A DNA stretch of 5,009 nt, from assembly GCA_947258945.1 (NCBI GenBank), contig CAMYKJ010000196.1:1-5009 (forward strand), read 5' to 3'. This DNA is from an uncultured Ectothiorhodospiraceae bacterium. Lineage in GTDB: Bacteria > Pseudomonadota > Gammaproteobacteria > UBA9214. How positions within the stretch are numbered: the first letter of the stretch is position 1; each line of letters opens with the position of its first letter. Both the position numbers and the translations under genes were made by a program. The notes below the pieces were generated by a model. That model did not search any database. It was not told the origin of the DNA and was given only the letters and a program-made list of their open reading frames with translations. This document shows positions 1 to 4,845 of the stretch, one piece after another.

Positions 1-93
1 GAACACAGAGAACACAGAGAACACAGAGAACACAGAGAACACAGAGAACACAGAGAACACAGAGAACACAGAGAACACAGAGAACACAGAGAA
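1..93. repeat. Tandem repeat, 9-bp unit GAACACAGA, ten perfect copies
   Basis: The unit GAACACAGA repeats without a mismatch from base 1 to base 90, and a partial GAA follows at 91-93. The array touches the window edge, so the true copy number may be larger. The plus strand of the array has no T, giving strong strand asymmetry. The unit has no stop codon in any frame, but there is no start codon, ribosome site or gene context to suggest coding. Perfect identity between units implies recent expansion by slippage, so copy number probably varies between strains. Related AACACAGAG-type motifs occur as dispersed repeats in several environmental bacteria; that is recollection, not a search. Confidence 0.95.
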
Positions 94-137
94 ATTTTAA
101 TTGAAAAACCAAAAACTGCCCGGGGATACTAATTCTT

Positions 138-166
138 CTGTCATTCCCGCGCAGGCGGGAATCCAG
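138..166. repeat. dRS3-like palindromic repeat, intact copy
   Basis: The arms ATTCCCGC (143-150) and GCGGGAAT (155-162) form a perfect 8-bp stem around the 4-nt loop GCAG. Flanking CTGTC and CCAG belong to the same repeat, because they recur in inverted form at 267-343. The core has the ATTCCC-N8-GGGAAT layout of the neisserial dRS3 repeat, and similar repeats are scattered in many proteobacterial genomes. It is the uninterrupted partner of the copy at 267-343. Confidence 0.85.
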
Positions 167-266
167 CCCGGAAACTTCAACTGAACCTATATTTGGCCAA
201 CCAGTTGTTTATTGGCACTGTGTCTGTGGCGGCAGAAAAAATTGCAGGTAATCACATCTTTTACCA

Positions 267-343
267 CTGGATTCCCGCCTCGGCAATTGCTCCCTGCATT
301 GCCCTACCTCCTGCATCCCTGCAGTCGTGCGCGGGAATGACGG
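267..343. repeat. Inverted copy of the dRS3-like repeat, interrupted in its loop by about 48 bp
   Basis: Bases 267-280 (CTGGATTCCCGCCT) joined to 329-343 (GCGCGGGAATGACGG) reproduce the reverse complement of the repeat at 138-166 at 28 of 29 positions. Bases 281-328 are extra and sit exactly in the loop. The arms ATTCCCGC (271-278) and GCGGGAAT (331-338) can still pair and present the insert at the tip. No target-site duplication is visible at the junctions. The insert belongs to the module described at 277-329. Confidence 0.85.
277..329. repeat. Shared two-hairpin module, copy A
   Basis: This 53-bp segment matches 3932-3983 at 49 of 53 aligned positions. It contains two potential hairpins: GGCAAT (282-287) with ATTGCC (298-303), and CTGCA (311-315) with TGCAG (320-324) around TCCC. 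The linker includes ACCTCCT (306-312). The three substitutions relative to copy B all fall in the first stem and preserve pairing, and the single-base indel is in its loop. The module sits inside an arm of an ATTCCCGC palindrome. Its function and family are unknown to me. Confidence 0.85.
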
Positions 344-354
344 GGTACTAGTAA

Positions 355-374
355 ATTCTCTGTGTTCTCTGTGG
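355..374. repeat. Inverted copy of the 9-bp tandem-repeat unit
   Basis: The segment ATTCTCTGTGTTCTCTGTGG is the reverse complement of about two units of the array at 1-93, ending in a variant unit (CCACAGAGA). The same motif therefore borders the ATTCCCGC palindrome pair on both sides in opposite orientation, expanded on the left and short on the right. This supports treating 1-374 as one composite inverted-repeat element rather than unrelated repeats. Confidence 0.8.
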
Positions 375-383
375 CAGGTTTTC

Positions 384-411
384 TTTCGCGCCTTGGCGGC
401 TTTGCGCGAAA
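384..411. other. GC-rich inverted repeat just downstream of rsgA
   Basis: TTTCGCGC (384-391) and GCGCGAAA (404-411) are perfect inverted repeats around a 12-nt loop. A smaller alternative hairpin, CGCC-TT-GGCG, overlaps its left part. It lies 22 bp beyond the rsgA stop, where it could help end minus-strand transcription or protect the 3' end. No U-tract follows it on the minus strand, so it is not a classical intrinsic terminator. It may instead be the tail of the adjacent repeat, since CTCTGTGG motifs are often followed by TTTGCGCG-like sequence; that last remark is recollection. Confidence 0.5.
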
Positions 412-433
412 ATGTTATTGAAAATTTCTACGC

Positions 434-1363
434 CTACTGACTCTGCAGCCGGCGATAACTCTCCATGCGCCGTTCGCTGATACGACCCGCTGCCATTGCC
501 TCGATGATCGCGCAGCCCGGTTCGGTGAGGTGCAGACAGTCGTTGAAGCGGCACCGGCCGAGATGGGGGATAAATTCCCGGAAGCCGTTGCCGAGCGTGT
601 TCGGGTCAACCTCGCCCAGACGGAAGTCGCGGACGCCGGGCGAATCGACCAGGTTGCCGCCCCCGGGCAGGTGATAAAGCGTGGTCGTGGTGGTGGTGTG
701 CTTGCCCAGGCCGGAGGCCGTGGACAATCTGCCCACCGTGATGTCCTGCTCCGGCAGCAGGCGTTTGATCAGGGAAGACTTGCCGACACCCGACTGCCCG
801 ACCAGGATGCTGGTCCTGCCAGTCAGCTGGTCCCTGAATTCGTCGATGCCCGTGTTCTTCAGCGCGCTGGTAAACACGTACCGGTAGCCGAGGGCACGGA
901 ACTCCTGCATGAGTGTCTCGATGCTGCGGCGGTCTGCAGCAGTCAGCAGATCGGCCTTGTTGATGATGATCAGGGGGGTGGCCCCGGCCAGTTCGGCGGC
1001 GATGGTGTACTTGTCGATGAGGAACGCATCCATGGCAGGTTCGGTGGCGGCCTCGATGACCACCTGGTCGAAATTGGCGGCCAGAGGCCGCTGGCGGTTG
1101 CGACCGTCCGCCTTGAGCAGGACGGTGTTGCGTGGATGCAGTATCTCCACGACGCCTGCCTGCTCGCCGGTCGGCAGCCAGTCAACCAGGTCACCGCACG
1201 CAAGCTGTTGCAGGCCGCGCCGGGCGACGCACTGGAACAGTGTGCCGTCATCGTCCTCGACCAGCAGGTTCTTGCCATAGTTGACAATGACCAGCCCGGT
1301 GCGGGTGGCCTCGTCAGACTTCTGGTCAGGCTGGTTGCTGTCCGGCGTTTGCCTGGCTGACAT
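434..1363 (-). CDS. rsgA: Ribosome small-subunit-dependent GTPase A
   Basis: RsgA is a circularly permuted GTPase that acts in late 30S ribosomal subunit maturation in the cytoplasm. The 309-residue product has the family layout: an OB-fold N-terminal region (about 22-82), then GTPase motifs in permuted order: NKAD (135-138), SAL (166-168), P-loop GQSGVGKSS (189-197), the threonine-rich switch HTTTTTTLY (222-230) and DSPG (240-243). A C-terminal zinc knuckle follows with Cys271, Cys276, His278 and Cys284, matching the C-x4-C-x-H-x5-C pattern of E. coli RsgA. The frame is open 37 codons further upstream, but the ATG at 1361-1363 is preferred: it lies just after the preceding gene's stop (11-bp gap) and gives a normal family length. 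No good Shine-Dalgarno precedes it, so translation may depend on coupling. It is the last gene of the minus-strand run. Confidence 0.96.
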   Translation of the reverse strand: MSARQTPDSNQPDQKSDEATRTGLVIVNYGKNLLVEDDDGTLFQCVARRGLQQLACGDLVDWLPTGEQAGVVEILHPRNTVLLKADGRNRQRPLAANFDQVVIEAATEPAMDAFLIDKYTIAAELAGATPLIIINKADLLTAADRRSIETLMQEFRALGYRYVFTSALKNTGIDEFRDQLTGRTSILVGQSGVGKSSLIKRLLPEQDITVGRLSTASGLGKHTTTTTTLYHLPGGGNLVDSPGVRDFRLGEVDPNTLGNGFREFIPHLGRCRFNDCLHLTEPGCAIIEAMAAGRISERRMESYRRLQSQ

Positions 1364-1374
1364 GCAGGAGAGGA

Positions 1375-1725
1375 TCAGTCTGCGGACTGCAGCAGTGAAT
1401 CGATCCTCGCTGCGCAGATGAAGTCGTTGTCCGACAAACCGCCGATGGAGTGGGTGCTGAAGTGGATCACGCAACGGTTGTAGCCGACTTCCAGGTCCGG
1501 GTGATGGTCTTCCCGGTGTGCCACCCAGGCCAGGGCATTGACGAAGGCAATCGTTTCGTAATAGTTGCCGAACTTGCAGCTGCGCGTGATCGACTTGCCC
1601 GCCGCGTCCATGTTCCAGTCGGTGTGCAGGCTGTCCAGTAATTGCCGTGCCTGTTCGGCCGACAACGGGGGATCACCTTGTTTGCAGGGTTGGCAATGCC
1701 GGGCAGCAAGGTCAGCGGCAGTCAT
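1375..1725 (-). CDS. phhB: Pterin-4a-carbinolamine dehydratase (PhhB/DCoH family)
   Basis: The 116-residue protein belongs to the family that dehydrates 4a-hydroxytetrahydrobiopterin to the quinonoid dihydropterin, recycling the cofactor of aromatic amino acid hydroxylases. The signature EDHHP lies at 72-76, and His74, His75 and His92 match in spacing the three active-site histidines of the mammalian enzyme. The C-terminal THSIGGLSDNDF block (91-102) is also typical. An N-terminal CxxC (Cys11, Cys14) resembles the one in Pseudomonas PhhB. Length is normal. The ATG starts 6 bp after the cytochrome stop, and rsgA begins 11 bp downstream, so it is probably cotranscribed with both. No phenylalanine hydroxylase (phhA) is nearby, so the physiological substrate is uncertain and the symbol is by family only. 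Confidence 0.92.
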   Translation of the reverse strand: MTAADLAARHCQPCKQGDPPLSAEQARQLLDSLHTDWNMDAAGKSITRSCKFGNYYETIAFVNALAWVAHREDHHPDLEVGYNRCVIHFSTHSIGGLSDNDFICAARIDSLLQSAD

Positions 1726-1731
1726 GACCTG

Positions 1732-2010
1732 TCAGAACTTGTAGAACGACTCGTTGAGATAGCCCGTTACGTCGTTGATATCCTCATCGAACCACTTCAG
1801 CCCGAGTGAGAGTTCACAACGCCTGACCTGCGTCCGCAGACCGTCGAGGGTGGTTACGCGCCGGTTCTCGCGTGTGTAGACGCCGTTGTCGTGGCAGGCC
1901 GTGCAATGTTGCTGCGCGAGGGTCTTGCCATGCGCGGTGTCTGCAGCAATGGCCAGCGCCGCCGGGAAAGACAGCAAGGTGAATAAAACAATCTTAAGTT
2001 TCGATTTCAT
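1732..2010 (-). CDS. Small periplasmic c-type cytochrome, monoheme
   Basis: The 92-residue precursor has a signal peptide: a basic start (MKSKLK), a hydrophobic core (7-19) and probable cleavage near Ala20-Ala23, so the mature protein is periplasmic. A single CTACH heme-binding site lies at 36-40. The C-terminal part (RRCELSLGLKWFDEDI at 64-79, then a YLNESFYKF end) looks like a small conserved proteobacterial cytochrome family known mainly as hypothetical electron carriers. The mature part has no methionine, so the usual Met sixth heme ligand is missing; a third cysteine (Cys65) is present. An ATG 10 codons upstream (2038-2040) overlaps the protease stop, but the internal ATG is chosen because it begins the signal peptide and has AAGGA about 11 nt upstream. 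Redox partner and function are unknown. Confidence 0.85.
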   Translation of the reverse strand: MKSKLKIVLFTLLSFPAALAIAADTAHGKTLAQQHCTACHDNGVYTRENRRVTTLDGLRTQVRRCELSLGLKWFDEDINDVTGYLNESFYKF

Positions 2011-2032
2011 AACGGGATATGTCCTTGCATGA

Positions 2033-3255
2033 TCATGCATTCATATTAGCGTAAATCCGTTCAATTCGCACTGGCGCCGGCGGGTGCGAGTCGTGCCAGG
2101 CGGAATACAGCGGGTCCGGGGTCAGCGTGCTGGCGTTCTCGCGATACATCTTGACCAGCGCCTGTGCCAGGTCCTTGCCGCTCGACTGCCTGACGGCGTA
2201 GGCATCGGCCTCGAATTCGTGTTTGCGCGACAGGCGCGAGAGCAGGGGTTGCAGGATGAACGTGAATACCGGCAGCACCATCATGAACAGCAGCAGGGCC
2301 ATCCACGGGGAGGGCTGGCTGATGCCGAGCCCGTGGAAGAACCAGCCCTGGGCAGCAAACCAGCCGAGCAGGGCCAGGGCGCAGAAACTGATGGCGGCCG
2401 TCGACAGCAGGCGTTTCTGGATATGCCTGAGGCGAAAGTGACCAAGCTCGTGTGCCAGCACGGCCTCGATTTCATCGGGTTCAAGCGTCTCCAGCAGGGT
2501 ATCGAAAAACACGATGCGCTTGTTGCTGCCGAAGCCGGTGAAGTAGGCATTGCCGTGTCCGGAGCGTCGCGAGCCATCCATGACAAAGATGCCCTTGCTG
2601 CGAAATCCGCACTTGTCCATCAGGGCCTGGATACGCTGCTTCAGTGATTCATCATCCAGTGGCGAGAAGCGGTTGAACAGCGGTGCGATGAGGGCGGGCC
2701 AGGCCCAGAACATGACCAGGGTGAAGGTCAGCCAGACGATCCACACGTACAGCCACCAGTTGCCGCCGGTTGTTTCCATGATCCACAGCGCCAGGGCAAT
2801 CATGGGTGTGCCGATCAGGACCAGCAGCAGGCCGGAGCCGGTGTGGACCGGTTGAAACCGAAGCGCTCCTCGACCACAAAGGTGTGATACAGGCTGAAGG
2901 GCAGATCGAGCAGCGTCATGATGAACAGGGCGCTGAGAATGATTACGCTACCGGTAACGACGGGACTGTAGCCGGCCGAGCGCCAGGCGTTGTCCAGCCA
3001 CTCCAGTCCGCCACCCAGTGTCCAGCCCAGCAGCAACAGCGAGTCCCAGGCCAGGGCAAGCATACCGACGCGGGTATTGGTCATGGTGTAGTCGGCCGCC
3101 TTGTGGTGTTCGTCGAGCGCGATGCGCCCGGTAAAAGACGACGGAACGGATTCACGATGGCTGCGCACATGTGCGAGGTGGCGCCGGGCCAGCCAGAATC
3201 GCAGTCCAGCCGAAGTTGCCAGTGCGGCAATAAACAGGAGGGTGAAGTTATTCAT
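2033..3255 (-). pseudogene. M48 family (Ste24/CAAX prenyl protease-like) membrane metalloprotease, broken by an out-of-frame deletion
   Basis: Two frames together make one Ste24-like zinc protease of the inner membrane. The 5' part (from the ATG at 3253-3255) carries the N-terminal membrane domain with the family signature YHTFVVEERFGFN (residues 123-135), then shifts into a short wrong-frame tail ending near 2815. The 3' part resumes with GLLLVLIGTPM near 2833. It contains the catalytic HELGH (about 2439-2453), membrane helices and the third zinc ligand in EFEAD (about 2204-2218), and stops at 2033. Between FNRSTP and GLLL the family usually has about 8 further codons; their loss with a frame change fits a net deletion of roughly 22 nt near 2834-2838. 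An upstream ATG (3271-3273) also exists, but MNNFTLLF matches the family start better. If intact, it would be about 414 residues and head the operon with the cytochrome, phhB and rsgA. A sequencing or assembly error is a real alternative. Confidence 0.85.
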
Positions 3256-3288
3256 ACCGGGATCGAATTCCATGTTGGTGTTTCGGCC

Positions 3289-3317
3289 AGATTAGCCTCT
3301 GGTACAATGCCGCTCAA
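3289..3317 (-). promoter_or_regulatory. Candidate sigma-70 promoter for the protease-cytochrome-phhB-rsgA run
   Basis: On the minus strand, TTGAGC (plus coordinates 3312-3317) and TAATCT (3289-3294) are separated by 17 bp, the optimal spacing. The -35 matches the consensus at 4 of 6 positions and the -10 at 3 of 6. Transcription would start near 3282, leaving a leader of about 27 nt before the ATG at 3255. It overlaps the orn promoter on the other strand. This is an inference from sequence only. Confidence 0.4.
3300..3308 (+). promoter_or_regulatory. Candidate extended -10 promoter of orn
   Basis: TGGTACAAT has a TGn extension followed by TACAAT, which is one base from the TATAAT consensus. 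No convincing -35 lies 16-18 bp upstream (TTTCGG at 3281-3286 is the best), so the extended -10 would have to carry the promoter. Transcription would begin around 3315, about 30 nt before the orn ATG. The element lies inside the spacer of the divergent promoter, so the two could interfere. Confidence 0.5.
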
Positions 3318-3328
3318 CCACTAATTTT

Positions 3329-3335
3329 GGAAGGA
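3329..3335 (+). promoter_or_regulatory. Shine-Dalgarno site of orn
   Basis: GGAAGGA lies 10 nt upstream of the ATG at 3346. Its last base is also the A of another ATG (3335-3337), which opens an 11-codon frame ending at 3370; that ATG is too close to the site to be a likely start. The site therefore supports the start at 3346, whose product begins with the normal Orn N-terminus. Confidence 0.7.
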
Positions 3336-3345
3336 TGAATGATCC

Positions 3346-3835
3346 ATGCCGCAAGACGCCAACAACCTGATCTGGATAGACCTGGAGATGACCGGTCTCG
3401 ACACGACCACAGACCTGATTATAGAGATCGCCACCATCGTTACCGATGGTCAGCTGAATATTCTTGCGGAAGGCCCGGTGCTGGCCATTCACCAGTCAGA
3501 CGATGCCCTGAACGCGATGGACGAGTGGAACACCCGCCAGCACGGCAGTTCCGGTCTGACCGAACGGGTGCGCAACAGCACCCTGGATGAACGTACGGCA
3601 GAGCGGCAGACGATCGATTTTCTTGCGCAATACGTCCCGGAAAATACCTCGCCGATGTGTGGCAACAGCATCTGCCAGGACCGCCGTTTCATGGCGCGCT
3701 GCATGCCCGAGCTGGAGCGATATTTCCACTACCGCAACCTGGATGTCAGTACCATCAAGGAACTGGCGAACCGCTGGGCGCCGGTGGTGGCCAAGGGGCG
3801 AGCTGGTGTATTACCGTGAATATTTCTTCAAATAA
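3346..3835 (+). pseudogene. orn: Oligoribonuclease, with an out-of-frame deletion removing the third exonuclease motif
   Basis: Orn is the cytoplasmic DEDDh 3'-5' exonuclease that degrades the final 2-5 nt RNA fragments (and pGpG) to mononucleotides. Residues 1-150 match closely: [10 protein letters not shown] near the start carries Asp12 and Glu14, NSICQDRRF carries Asp112, and [12 protein letters not shown] precedes the break. At about 3796-3800 the sequence jumps from the codons for Lys-Gly to an [11 protein letters not shown] ending in another frame (3800-3835). By comparison with the 181-residue E. coli protein, 18 codons are replaced by one base, a 53-nt deletion; restoring it gives 180 residues. 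The lost part contains the HxAxxD motif (His158 and Asp163 in E. coli). As written, the frame ends at 3819 with a 157-residue product lacking two catalytic residues. Orn is essential in several gammaproteobacteria, so an assembly error or a compensating nuclease should be considered. Confidence 0.92.
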
Positions 3836-3874
3836 CGCATCGCGCCTGCAGGCCACTGCTGTTAAGCAAGAAGC

Positions 3875-3993
3875 TGTAGGAGCGGACGTTGTCCGCGAAT
3901 ACACTCCGTGTATATCAGCCTGTTCGCGCATGCCTCGGCAACTGCTCCTGCGTTGCTCTACCTCCTGCATCCCTGCAGTCGTGTGCTCCTACA
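3875..3993. repeat. TGTAGGAGC-type palindromic repeat element in the orn-rhodanese gap
   Basis: The element is bounded by TGTAGGAGC (3875-3883) and its perfect reverse complement GCTCCTACA (3985-3993). Inside are the hairpins GCGGAC-GTT-GTCCGC (3882-3896) and TACAC-TCC-GTGTA (3900-3912), and CGCGAA (3894-3899) is mirrored by TTCGCG (3923-3928). TGTAGGAGCGG...CCGCGA repeats are widespread REP-like intergenic elements in pseudomonads and relatives (general knowledge). The right arm is occupied by the 52-bp module at 3932-3983. The element lies between convergent genes, where its hairpins could help terminate transcription from both sides, though no U-tract is seen. Confidence 0.85.
3932..3983. 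repeat. Shared two-hairpin module, copy B
   Basis: This 52-bp copy of the module at 277-329 has three substitutions and one missing base. The first stem is GGCAAC (3937-3942) with GTTGCT (3952-3957); the second is CTGCA (3965-3969) with TGCAG (3974-3978). ACCTCCT lies between them at 3960-3966. Flanking GCGCATG (3926-3932) and CGTGTGC (3980-3986) can form a 7-bp closing stem with two G-T pairs, so the whole unit could fold as a closed stem carrying two hairpins. The surrounding palindrome is of a different family from that of copy A. Confidence 0.85.
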
Positions 3994-4011
3994 TCAATCA
4001 GGATATTTGCA

Positions 4012-4037
4012 GGATCGCCAGACAGGCGCGATAGATC
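4012..4037 (-). terminator. Weak hairpin at the 3' end of the sulfurtransferase gene
   Basis: ATCGCC (4014-4019) can pair with GGCGCGAT (4025-4032) around AGACA, with one bulged base, and the outer GATC sequences may extend the stem. It begins at the sulfurtransferase stop codon. No U-tract follows on the minus strand, so it is at best a weak or factor-assisted terminator. Confidence 0.25.
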
Positions 4038-4845
4038 ATTCCACCGGCAGTTCCGGGTGGTTGCCCCAGTACGACCAGGAGCCGGGATAACCCTTCACGC
4101 GTTCGTAACCGAGATGCCGGAGCACGATATAGGTGTGTGCGGAGCGGTGGTGTGTCTGGCAATAGGTGATGACTTCCCGGTCCGGGGTGGCGCCGACGGC
4201 AGCGAACATGTCTGTCAGTTCGCTGTCCGGTTTCAGGCGCAGGTTGCGCGTCTTGTCCATCACCTCGGTCCACTCGAGGTTGACCGCCCCGGGTATGTGG
4301 CCTCCACGGTCGGCAAATCTTTTCACGCCGGTGAATTCTGCCGGGCTGCGCACATCCAGCAGACAGTAACCGGGGTCACCGAGATGCGCGTGGATATAGT
4401 CATGATCTGCGCCGGGCCGTTCGTCACGCCGGACAACGAAGTGCGCCGGCACAGGTGTGACCGGTGCATGGTCGTGCGGGTGGCCTTCGTTCGCCCAGGC
4501 ATGCAAGCCGCCATTTAACAGGGAACCCTGCCGGTGACCGGCCACTTCCAGTGTCCACAGCAGACGCGCGGCCCGCCCGCCACCTTCGTCATCATAGGCA
4601 ATTACGTGGGTATCGCTGTCGATGCCGAGCGCGGAAAACACCGATGCCAGGGTGGCATCATCCGGCACCAGGCCCATCACCGGTTTGCTGGCGGCCACGA
4701 TCTGTGCGTAGTCGAGGTGGACCGCGCCGGGTATGTGCAACTGGTTGTAGGTGTCCCGCTTGCTCAGGTCAACAATGAGAACATTTCCAGAAGTCAATGA
4801 ATCTTCGATGTTTTCAGGTTGTACCAGTAACGGCAGATTGCTCAT
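4036..4845 (-). CDS. Two-domain rhodanese-like sulfurtransferase
   Basis: The 269-residue protein has two rhodanese domains, about 7-122 and 145-266, the architecture of thiosulfate and 3-mercaptopyruvate sulfurtransferases. The C-terminal domain has the CH2A-like LLDVRSPAEF (162-171), the GGHIPGAVNL segment (181-190) and the probable catalytic Cys229 in CQTHHRS. The N-terminal domain has HIPGAVHLDY (37-46), but Asp85 (YDDEGGGRAAR) stands where a cysteine would be, so it is structural, as usual in this architecture. The loop CQTHHRS differs from the CGxGVT loops of classical mercaptopyruvate sulfurtransferase and from CRKGVT of rhodanese, so the donor cannot be assigned. No signal peptide is seen, so it is cytoplasmic. 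The ATG at 4843-4845 overlaps the glcF stop by ATGA, supporting this start over the longer open frame and suggesting translational coupling. Confidence 0.92.
   Translation of the reverse strand: MSNLPLLVQPENIEDSLTSGNVLIVDLSKRDTYNQLHIPGAVHLDYAQIVAASKPVMGLVPDDATLASVFSALGIDSDTHVIAYDDEGGGRAARLLWTLEVAGHRQGSLLNGGLHAWANEGHPHDHAPVTPVPAHFVVRRDERPGADHDYIHAHLGDPGYCLLDVRSPAEFTGVKRFADRGGHIPGAVNLEWTEVMDKTRNLRLKPDSELTDMFAAVGATPDREVITYCQTHHRSAHTYIVLRHLGYERVKGYPGSWSYWGNHPELPVE

Larger units (their letters stand above)
1..433. other. Repeat-rich intergenic region downstream of rsgA
   Basis: No gene is supported here. The stretch holds a 9-bp tandem array (1-93), an AT-rich spacer (94-137), one palindromic repeat (138-166), about 100 bp with no structure I recognise (167-266), the inverted partner of the palindrome with an insert in its loop (267-343), an inverted copy of the 9-bp unit (355-374) and a GC-rich hairpin (384-411). 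The arrangement is roughly mirror-like, with the 9-bp motif outside and the ATTCCCGC motif inside on both sides. That suggests one composite element built around an inverted repeat. Whether the tandem array continues left of base 1 is not visible. Confidence 0.8.

Noticed and set aside
1..93. CRISPR array
   Set aside because: The 9-bp units are directly adjacent with no spacers, so this is a simple tandem repeat.
267..343. Insertion sequence or transposon
   Set aside because: There is no transposase, no target duplication, and the inserted segment is only about 48 bp.
530..1360. Long plus-strand reading frame of 276 codons opposite rsgA
   Set aside because: It lies entirely antisense to a gene with all RsgA motifs, its translation resembles no known protein, and long antisense frames are common in GC-rich DNA.
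2084..2647. Plus-strand frame of 187 codons opposite the protease
   Set aside because: It is antisense to the catalytic half of the M48 protease and is compositionally a mirror of it.
2815..2850. Programmed ribosomal frameshift in the protease gene
   Set aside because: No slippery heptamer is evident, and about 8 conserved codons are missing as well as the frame, which points to a deletion.
3335..3370. Short upstream overlapping frame (ATG at 3335) as a regulatory leader peptide of orn
   Set aside because: The Shine-Dalgarno directly abuts this ATG, so initiation there is unlikely, and the peptide shows no regulatory feature.
3889..4518. Plus-strand frame of 209 codons running from the repeat into the sulfurtransferase gene
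   Set aside because: It starts inside a palindromic repeat and continues antisense to a clear rhodanese gene; no ribosome site or recognisable domain is seen.
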